From Allium sativum (taxonomy: Eukaryota > Streptophyta > Magnoliopsida > Asparagales > Amaryllidaceae): a DNA stretch of 64,000 bases. A model generated the notes under the pieces. That model was given only the letters and a program-made list of their open reading frames with translations, was not told the DNA's origin and did no database searches. Location of the stretch: positions 403,226,192 to 403,290,191 of the forward strand of contig CM060921.1 of assembly GCA_030737875.1 (NCBI GenBank). The letters are read 5' to 3'. This document shows, piece after piece, positions 57,443 to 64,000 of this stretch (the stretch's first letter is position 1; every line of letters begins with the position of its first letter). Made by a program: the position numbers and the translations under genes.

Positions 57443-57928
57443 TTAGACAATTTGGATAATGGGATAGAATTCTCCATTCTTTTGAATCACATTCCCATTT
57501 TCGTCAAATAAGACTTCTCCTACGCACTCAACGCACTCAACGTTATCGTCTTCGTCCGCGACCGTTGGTTGATTTTCTTGTTCTGCTTCCTCCTCCATCA
57601 TTTCTTCTTCCTCTTCTGGTTCTTCCTCTGGTTCTTCTTCCAGTTCTTCCTCTTCTTCCATTAGTTGATTATCATCATTGATGAGAATTGGATTAGTCTC
57701 GCTGTCCATTGTAAACTTTAAGAGACTCCTCATCACTTTTCCTTGTTTTCTTTGCTCTTGACTTAATCTAATTTGAAGCACTTGAATCGTAGCCACCATT
57801 TGCAGTAAATACTCCATTTTCTCTTCAATTTTGATCACTCTAAAGAGTGTAGATCATTGAAATGGACCCTCGGATGGTCCAGCGTATGAATCGGAGTTGT
57901 TTTGATTATTTGGATTAGTGGAAGCCAT
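57443..57928 (-). pseudogene. Extra acidic ORF between pol and the 3' LTR
   Basis: From ATG at 57928 (M-A-S-T-N-P) the frame runs 161 codons, with one TGA at codon 25 (57854-57856); the part after the stop is open for 131 codons. The N-terminal third is Asn/Ser-rich; the middle has a helical segment with K-M-E-Y-L-L and R-L-S-Q-E-Q; then comes a long Glu-rich block. No signal peptide or membrane segment is seen, so it is not a typical envelope protein although it occupies the envelope-like position. I do not recognise its family. Confidence 0.6.
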
Positions 57929-58169
57929 TGTAATTTTTAATTTAGAGTTTTTACAGAGAAGAAGAATGAGAATGAAGAAGAAAATTCAAATTAAAGGATT
58001 TATATAGTTGTAATAACTAACTTTTGTTGGGAATTAATTTTAAAAAAATTCAGTTATATGCCGATATAGCAGAATATCCATGTCGACATGGTGTTGTTTT
58101 AAATTTTTATTATTTTAATTCCTTGTTATATTTTTATATGTATGTATATATATATATATATTACTTTAA

Positions 58170-58780
58170 TTATTCTAATTCACTTACTGAACATATACCT
58201 AATTCACTCCGAAATTTAGTGAATGTTGCTTCATTTAATAGTTTGGTTAATATATCAGCTATTTGTTTATCTGTTTTTATAAATTCAAGTGAAATCTTTT
58301 CTTTACTTACATTATCTCTTAGAAAATGATGTCGCACATCAATATGTTTAGTTCTTGAATTATGAGTAGGATTTTTAGATATATTTATAGCACTTGTATT
58401 ATCACAGTATATAGGTGATTCACTTATGTTTAAACCAAAATTGTTTAAAGTTTGTTGCATATAAATTACTTGTGAACATGCCAAAGCAGCATATATATAT
58501 TCTGCTTCAGTTGTTGACAAAGATACGGTATTTTGTTTCTTACTAAACCAAGATACAAGGGAATGTCCTAGAAAATGACATGCTCCACTAGTACTTTTCC
58601 TATCAGATTTACATCCAGTGTAGTCATCGTCACAATACGAAACTAGATCGAATGAATCATTTTTAGGATAAAATAATCCCAAATCTGATGTATGCTTTAC
58701 ATATCTCAGAATACATTCTATAGCTGTTAAATGAGTTTTCTTAATTTTTGATTGATATATGCACAGAGACATACACTATG
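58170..58780 (-). pseudogene. Copia RNase H domain
   Basis: An open stretch of 200 codons with Y-C-D-D-D-Y-T-G, D-R-K-S-T-S-G, S-L-S-T-T-E-A-E-Y, C-D-N-T-S-A and a final A-D-I-L-T-K-L. It matches the C-terminal end of copia pol in full. Upstream it joins RT through a frame change near 58780-58830. Confidence 0.88.
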
Positions 58781-59484
58781 CATTATATCTGGTCTACTAG
58801 CAGTGATATATAATAATGATCCTATCATTCCTCAATATAGTTTTTGATCAACGTCTTTTGATGTATTATCTTTACTTAAAGCAAAATTAGTTGCCATAGG
58901 TGTTGGTCTACCATTAATTGTTAGATTGTATTTATTAATTAAATCTCTTGCATATTTTTCTTGATTAATAAATATTCCATTCTTTAATTGTCTAAATTGT
59001 AAACCTAAAAAGAATGATAATTCTCCCATATGGCTCATTTCAAATTCTTTGGTCATAATATCTGAAAATTCTTTATTCATTTTTTCATTTGTTGACCCAA
59101 AGATTTTGTCATCAACATATATTTGTACTAATTGTATATCTTTATTATTTTTCTTAATAAACAGCGTATTATCTAATTTTCCTATTTCAAAGTTTGATTG
59201 TAATAAATATATTTTGTAATCTATCATAACAAGCTCTAGGAGCCTGTTTTAATCCATTTAACGCTTTCTTTAATTTATATACGTGATCGGGTAACTTCTC
59301 ATCTTCAAATAGGGGTGGTTGTTCTACATATACGTCTTCTTTGACAAAACCATTTAGAAATGCACTTTTAACATCCATTTGATATAATTTGAAATTTTTA
59401 TAGTTTGCAAAGGCTAGTAAAATTGTAATAGCTTCTAGTCTTACTACGGGAGCAAAAGTTTCATCGTAATATATTCCTTCTTCT
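58781..59484 (-). pseudogene. pol: Copia reverse transcriptase, N-terminus cut off
   Basis: Two open parts: 59484-59187 with E-T-F-A-P-V-V-R-L, Q-M-D-V-K-S-A-F-L-N-G and K-A-L-N-G-L-K-Q-A-P-R, and 59227-58832 with Y-V-D-D-K-I-F-G and F-F-L-G-L-Q. A small frameshift lies near 59200. The upstream half is missing because family C inserted at 59485. Confidence 0.9.
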
Positions 59485-59896
59485 TGTAACACCCCGTATT
59501 TTCTATAAATGTATAAGTAACAAATCAGAGAATAAATAATTTTTAAAATAAGAACCAAGGGAAATGGTTTGCGTCATTGCGTTCGTCTCGAAATTCTGCT
59601 TGGAAACGAGTCCGAGTTTTCGAGAAACGGAGTCTGTATGAGGGAGATATGACCCTCCGAAGTTTTAGGAATTTTCAGAACCGAAAACATCTTGAAATTC
59701 GAATTCAAATGCTAGCGCAGACTGGGAGGGAATTTTCCCGCCTAAGACCAGGTCGACCTAGGGGTCGACACTATGGTCGACCTCCCAGGGACCAGGTTGA
59801 CCCTATGGTCGACCTGGTGAAAGAACCCAGTTCTGAGCCTGGGTTCATTCTGATGTATCTGGTCACGTTTTCTGTCTAGATTCGTCTGCCTAATCC

Positions 59897-59906
59897 TATA
59901 TAAATA
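59897..59906 (+). promoter_or_regulatory. TATA box of family C LTR
   Basis: TATATAAATA, about 80 bp after the GTCGAC island, the same order as families A and B. Confidence 0.7.
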
Positions 59907-60959
59907 GCCTCCTAGCCTCATTCTCTTTACACCATTTTATTCTCTCCTTATGCTGCCTTTGAAATATTATAAATAAATAAAATAATGGCGTTGCTACTCT
60001 ACTAGAATCAAAACTAGAAATAGTGCATCTTCTTCCAAATCTGAATTAGGTTAAAAGAGAACTATTGCAACTCTTCTTCTATAATCCAATCAAGGCAAGC
60101 ACAATTATTTTTAGATATGAATTTTAATTATGATCGTGACATGGTTGTAAATCTGAATCTGAGGTTATGCATATTCTTTTCTGTTTAGATCTATCCTATT
60201 GTAACTATTCTGTATCTCTCTTCTTTCTGTTCCATAGCCAGGCTACCACGAGCCTGAGTCAAATCTCATAAGAGATTGACGCACGAATGCCAAATTTTTG
60301 GGGCAAATAATGAATGATGCATAAATTGGGCATGACTGATATGTGACTGATTTGAGGAAAGAATATAGGCTGTAGCTAGAACATAAATATGAGACATATG
60401 GATAGACATGTTTGAAACATAAAGTGTATTGAACATATGACTTGAGGCATAGAAGAATATTGGACATATGACTTAGGATTTGGGCGTAAAGATTTAACTG
60501 TAAATAAGCAATTGATTTAGATACATGGCACATGTTTTAATTCAGGACATAAGTTGGAGGCATATTATATGAGATTGTTTATGACTTAGAATATAAAGGA
60601 CATAAGTTGTAATTCTAGATCTGGGCATACTTCATATATTATAGTCTGTAATTTAGAAGAAGGAGGATTATTTTGTGTATAACTTAGGCATAAAGACCTA
60701 TATTAAATAGGATAACCATTAATGTGAACACGCCTAAAAGTGGGTTTTTGGATATATGACATGCATTGTAATCCATGGTTATATTTGGCATAATTTATAT
60801 GTAAGGTTTTTGGAGAATATTCTGAACTATGCAAGTTTAACTAAAATTTGGAACATATGTTATATGGTGGATTATGACCATAATTTGGGCTTATAAGTTT
60901 AGGCTTACTTTATGAATTAGGCAAGATATGTGAATAGGACTTTAAGGAATGTTTAATCG

Positions 60960-61160
60960 ACTAAAGCAGTTATCTGTCTAATACGCTAAATTTGCCTAAT
61001 CTGCTAAATCTGTTACCTGTTTAATCTATTGAATTGCCTAAACTGTTAAATATGTTGAATCGCCTAATCTGCTAATTGTGCCCAATCTACTAAATCTGTT
61101 GAGTTGCCTAGTCTGCTAAATCTGTTGAACCGCCTGAGCTGTTAAATCTGTTGAAAAGCT
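60960..61160 (+). repeat. CTGCTAAATCTGTTGAATCGCC minisatellite
   Basis: About seven diverged units of 22 to 30 bp built from TCTGCTAAATCTGTTGAA and CGCCTAA. It is absent from families A and B. Confidence 0.7.
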
Positions 61161-61307
61161 GAATGATTGTAATTTGTGTAAAACATGTTAATTTGTTTAA
61201 TCTGCTGCGACTTGAAAAGAAGTCAAATCTGTTAAATTGGTAGAATTATTCTGATATTTGTATCATTTGTAATGGAATAAATGGGTTATAATAAAAATGC
61301 TGAGATG

Positions 61308-61360
61308 TAGAAGCCTGCCCGGACCCAACCGGCTTAACCAGCAACCGCAAACTTCTAGTC
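61308..61360 (+). other. Degraded hairpin module, family C copy 1
   Basis: The 5' arm is lost, but the centre and the TGTGAGAGGT flank remain, and TAGAAG (61308-61313) can pair with CTTCTA (61352-61357). Confidence 0.45.
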
Positions 61361-61407
61361 TAATGTGAGAGGTCATAGGCATAAATAAAATATGCTTAGA
61401 CACGAGG

Positions 61408-61480
61408 TTAGGTCTGGCTTGTGGCAGAAGTCTGCCCGGAACCACCCGGCTTATCCAGCGGCCACAAGCTACTGACCTAA
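61408..61480 (+). other. 73-nt hairpin module, family C copy 2
   Basis: The best-formed copy: 7-bp outer stem TTAGGTC/GACCTAA (1-7 with 67-73), 9-bp inner stem GCTTGTGGC/GCCACAAGC (10-18 with 54-62), centre GCCCGG-AACCA-CCCGGC. Confidence 0.75.
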
Positions 61481-62149
61481 TGTGAGAGGTCTGCGCATTA
61501 ATATTTAATTAATGCAAATTTGAGGTAAATATGATGTCTAAAACGTGTTGGGTAGATAGGGCTAAACCAACTGGACTGGTGAATTAATAAACATGTTTCG
61601 TGAATTTGTAGGCCCAATACAAAGTTAGACAATCTGTAAGTCTGTTAAAACTGTACATCTGATCCGTTAGTCTGAAAACCTGTTAACCTGATTTTTCTGA
61701 TCTGTGAACTAGTTGACTTGAACTCTATATATCTGAAAACTTGTAAACAAGTTCATCTGAAATCTGTTAGTCTAGGGACACAAGGTTAGGAGGGAAAATA
61801 CTTGTGTCATCTGTTGTTTAGGACCCATATTAGTCAGTAACCCTTTCTGGAATCAAAACTATGACCCCACAGTAGGTAGGGTCCGGGCACGTTTACTGAA
61901 CTAATTATAAGCGGTTCATTCTGATAATGGCAAGGGGTGTTGATGGTGCGTTCCAACTGGGTCATGTGCGTGCATGGATCCCGGTCTGCCTCTGAGGATG
62001 TGAGACGCCGTGGCATCTGTAAATAGGTCTGTGTCATTTAAAGGTTGCCACTTTAGGGAGTGATACACCCTTCTGTGGGATTGGCACAGGGTATTTATGT
62101 ATTAGGGAGTCGATCGCTTGGGGTAGATTTAGGGTACACTTAGTTCTGT

Positions 62150-62345
62150 CTGTTTCCGTTGGGGTACCATCTATTTTTGTTGGGTGGTAACACCTGTCTG
62201 TTTCTGCGTGGTACCGTCTGTTGGGGTGGTAAAGGCCCATTTACTAGTGTACACCTAATTCTAACATTCTGTTTCCGTAAGGATTATTCTGTTTCTGTAC
62301 CATCTGTTCGGGTGGTAAAGGCCCATTATTCTGTTTCTGTTTAGA
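62150..62345 (+). repeat. CTGTTTCYG/GGTACCRTCTG tandem repeats
   Basis: Three to four units of about 55 bp, each with CTGTTTCYG, TACCATCTG or TACCGTCTG, and GGGTGGTAA. Confidence 0.6.
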
Positions 62346-62917
62346 CATTAGGGTAACACCTAATCCTGTTATACTAGTATTAGTGTAGAGAAGTAAAATA
62401 TAAGTAAGAAGCATAACTTGGGCTATATCATTCTGTTTCTTCTGTTTAGCTCAAGTATATTAGTTGCTCCTGTTGATATTGTCACTTATCCAGCTTTATT
62501 TTCATGTCATGATATTATTATCTGTTCATATGCTGAAAGTCACTGGACTTGCCAAACTTTATGTTTGACCTTGCTTGTTTTCTCCCCTTCTCTTTCGTCC
62601 CTCCCCCCTCCCCCTCCAAGGTTTGTAGGGTGGAAATCTAGGAGCTTGATTTGGACTTTCTCTGCTTGAAGTATCGCTTGGCCTTGGCTCTATCTTTCCA
62701 TGGCAGTTTATGTTGGGGGATTATGATTTTAAAAACTATGTATTCTGAAGACTTTTGTACAAGACTGATATTTTTGTACTTGAATTATGATATTGTGATT
62801 TGAAAAGATGTAACCAAACTTACTTTGGTTTCTGTTGTAATAAAGTTATAAATTTTTCAAGTACTGTTTTATTTGTCTTGTAAATTTCTGCTCTGTCTAC
62901 AAAAACGCTCCATCAAA

Positions 62918-62949
62918 GTTAAAGCATTCCCTTTGTGAGTGACCTTAAC
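62918..62949 (+). other. LTR-terminal stem-loop, family C
   Basis: GTTAA-AG-CATTC with GAGTG-A-CC-TTAAC around CCTTTGT; one mismatch. It ends 17 nt before the LTR end. Confidence 0.65.
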
Positions 62950-62968
62950 GGAGGTGGGGTGTTACACT

Positions 62969-62980
62969 TGGTATCAGAGC
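62969..62980 (+). other. Primer-binding site of family C
   Basis: TGGTATCAGAGC, 2 nt from the LTR end. Confidence 0.93.
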
Positions 62981-63149
62981 TGAAGGTTACCAGACTTGAT
63001 AAAAAGCTTATGAAAAACTATTTTCAGAAAGGTTTTAAAAGAAAGTATTTTCAAAAAAGGAAAGCCTGTTTTGAAATGCATAATCCCCAAAGTCATAGCC
63101 TATCTTTCTATCCTTTGGTTTGAATCTTTCCTTTTTCTTTCGTTTCAGC

Positions 63150-64000
63150 ATGTCTGGGGATCTTAACCTTCCCGAGGGCGTACCGGTACCTGGCTGGTTC
63201 AGGAGGTACTTAGAGGCTAGGGCCAACGATGCAGGCCCAGCAGACATTCCTCCTCCAGCCGCAGCGATTCCCCCTCCTCCGCCCCCACCTCGTGCAATTG
63301 CTTTCTCAAAGATCTATAAAGATTTTAGGGCCATCGGTGGAAAGGATTTCAAGGGAACTGAATCGTTCGTAGAAGCGAGGAACTGGCTCAAAGAAACTGA
63401 GGTTCTGTTCGTTATCTTTGAGGTGTACGATAGGCAGAAGGTACAATTGGCGGTATGGTTGCTCAAGGACAAAGCTTCCTATTGGTGGGAAGTCACGAAC
63501 GCCGAGAGGCCGGTTGAAACGTGGATAGATTTCAGAACAAGGTTTGAGACGAAATTCCTCTCGCAAGCTGAACGAAGTCTACAACTGGAAAAGTTCTTAT
63601 CTCTTAAGCAAGGAAGTATGATGGTCAAGGAATACGTCAACCAGTTCAGCCAACTGGCTAGGTTCAGACTAGATTTAGTCAACACCCAGCATAAAAAGGC
63701 TCTCCGCTTTGTTAAAGGATTGAACGAGCCACTGCACAGCCTAGCCATGACCCATGTACCCATGGGAGCAACTTACGAGTGATTGGTGGACATGGCACTA
63801 CTACACGAGGAAGACAAGGGCAAGAAAGAGGCAAAGAAGGAAGAAACACAGAACAAGAAAGCATGACCCAAAAAGGAAACACAAAATAAGGATGAAAAGT
63901 CTGAAGATAAGAAGGAGAAAAAGTGCTTTACTTGTGGAAGCTCGACTCATCTGAACAAGGATTGCAGAAAAAGAAAGGGCACTTGCTTCAACTATGGTGA
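63150..64000 (+). pseudogene. gag: Family C gag, two stops, runs off the window
   Basis: Start M-S-G-D-L at 63150 after a pyrimidine tract and CAG. A Pro-rich stretch (about 63250-63295) precedes the capsid domain with F-K-G-T-E-S-F-V-E-A, S-Y-W-W-E-V and F-L-S-L-K-Q. TGA at 63780 and another TGA at about 63864 interrupt the frame; the same frame continues to a first zinc knuckle C-F-T-C, H, C at about 63924-63965 and the start of a second, whose second Cys is Tyr. Both stops fit single transitions. Confidence 0.88.

Larger units (their letters stand above)
55551..59484 (-). mobile_element. SIRE-like Ty1/copia element, minus strand, 5' half outside the window
   Basis: On the plus strand: 3' LTR (55551-56968), polypurine tract, extra acidic ORF, RNase H, RT. 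The RT is cut at 59484 by the family C LTR, so the element's 5' part should lie beyond that insertion. The TCATCAAAAAGGGG-type tract and the RNase H sequence suggest the SIRE/Maximus group. Confidence 0.85.
59485..62966 (+). repeat. 5' LTR of family C (3482 bp)
   Basis: TGTAACACCCCG to GGTGTTACA. Modules in order: TTTCCCGCC (59734-59742), GTCGAC island (59751-59818), TATATAAATA (59897), GGCATAA-rich body, minisatellite (60960-61160), hairpin modules (61308-61480), conserved island (about 61820-62130), CTGTTTCYG repeats (about 62150-62345), C-rich tract ending AAG at 62620, terminal stem-loop. Confidence 0.9.
59485..64000 (+). mobile_element. Chromovirus family C, 5' part
   Basis: A complete 5' LTR, primer site and gag; pol and the 3' LTR lie beyond the window. 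Its leader and gag are close to family B, but the LTR is 3.5 kb and differs strongly outside the shared modules. Left flank CTTCT (59480-59484) is the expected target duplication. Confidence 0.9.

Noticed and set aside
57443..57928. Retroviral-type envelope gene
   Set aside because: No signal peptide, transmembrane segment or cysteine pattern; only the position is envelope-like.
61408..61480. The 73-nt module as a tRNA or tRNA-like gene
   Set aside because: The length and 7-bp closing stem are suggestive, but the next stem pairs the two halves in a long rod, with no D, anticodon or T arms and no tRNA promoter boxes.

Overview
ORGANISM AND CHARACTER. This is a stretch of flowering-plant nuclear DNA made almost entirely of long terminal repeat (LTR) retrotransposons. 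The signs are Ty3/gypsy chromovirus polyproteins with chromodomains, initiator-methionine tRNA primer sites (TGGTATCAGAGC) beside LTRs of 2.6 to 4.2 kb, a Tat/Ogre-type element with a second RNase H, and a SIRE-like Ty1/copia element. I found no convincing host gene, tRNA or rRNA. Most premature stops are C-to-T or G-to-A changes, as expected for methylated, silenced heterochromatin. The species cannot be named from the sequence. LAYOUT. (1) 1-7455, minus strand: a decayed Tat/Ogre-type element (gag, protease, RT, two RNases H, integrase) with its 5' LTR at 6678-7455. (2) 7456-12078: a large AT-rich LTR-like block (LTR-E, minus) full of short palindromic repeats, abutting a scrap of chromovirus integrase at 12079-12357. 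(3) 12358-39030: a tandem array LTR-internal-LTR-internal-LTR of one internally deleted chromovirus family (family A). Its middle LTR is split by a younger, nearly intact chromovirus (family T, 18756-28702) whose gag-pol is one long open frame. (4) 39031-40670: an inverted LTR fragment related to family B. (5) 40671-46675: non-coding sequence and a minus-strand LTR (LTR-D) with its primer site. (6) 46676-55550: a complete but heavily mutated chromovirus, family B; its 3' LTR is cut by (7) a minus-strand SIRE-like copia element (55551-59484), which is cut in turn by (8) chromovirus family C (59485 to the window end). WHAT IS MOST UNUSUAL. LTR families A, B and C differ greatly in length and sequence but share one module order: an E2F-like TTTCCCGCC site; a GTCGAC-rich island; a TATA box; a possible 5' splice site; a pair of hairpin modules each exactly 73 nt long with covarying stems; a GGTTAAGT/ACTTAACC stem-loop segment, expanded to about 11 units in family A; a conserved island of about 300 nt; a C-rich tract ending in AG; a terminal stem-loop about 17 nt from the LTR end; then the tRNA primer site. 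The double 73-nt hairpin is the best candidate for an undescribed functional RNA or DNA structure. HOW THE PARTS RELATE. In each element the LTR carries the promoter, gag forms the particle, pol copies and integrates the RNA, and the chromodomain probably steers insertion to heterochromatin. Element T looks youngest: its LTRs differ by about 2% in the first 425 bp, and the empty target site survives in the sister LTR. Even T carries an altered protease motif and a stop before its chromodomain. Nesting gives a relative order: B before copia before C, and the family A array before or around T.
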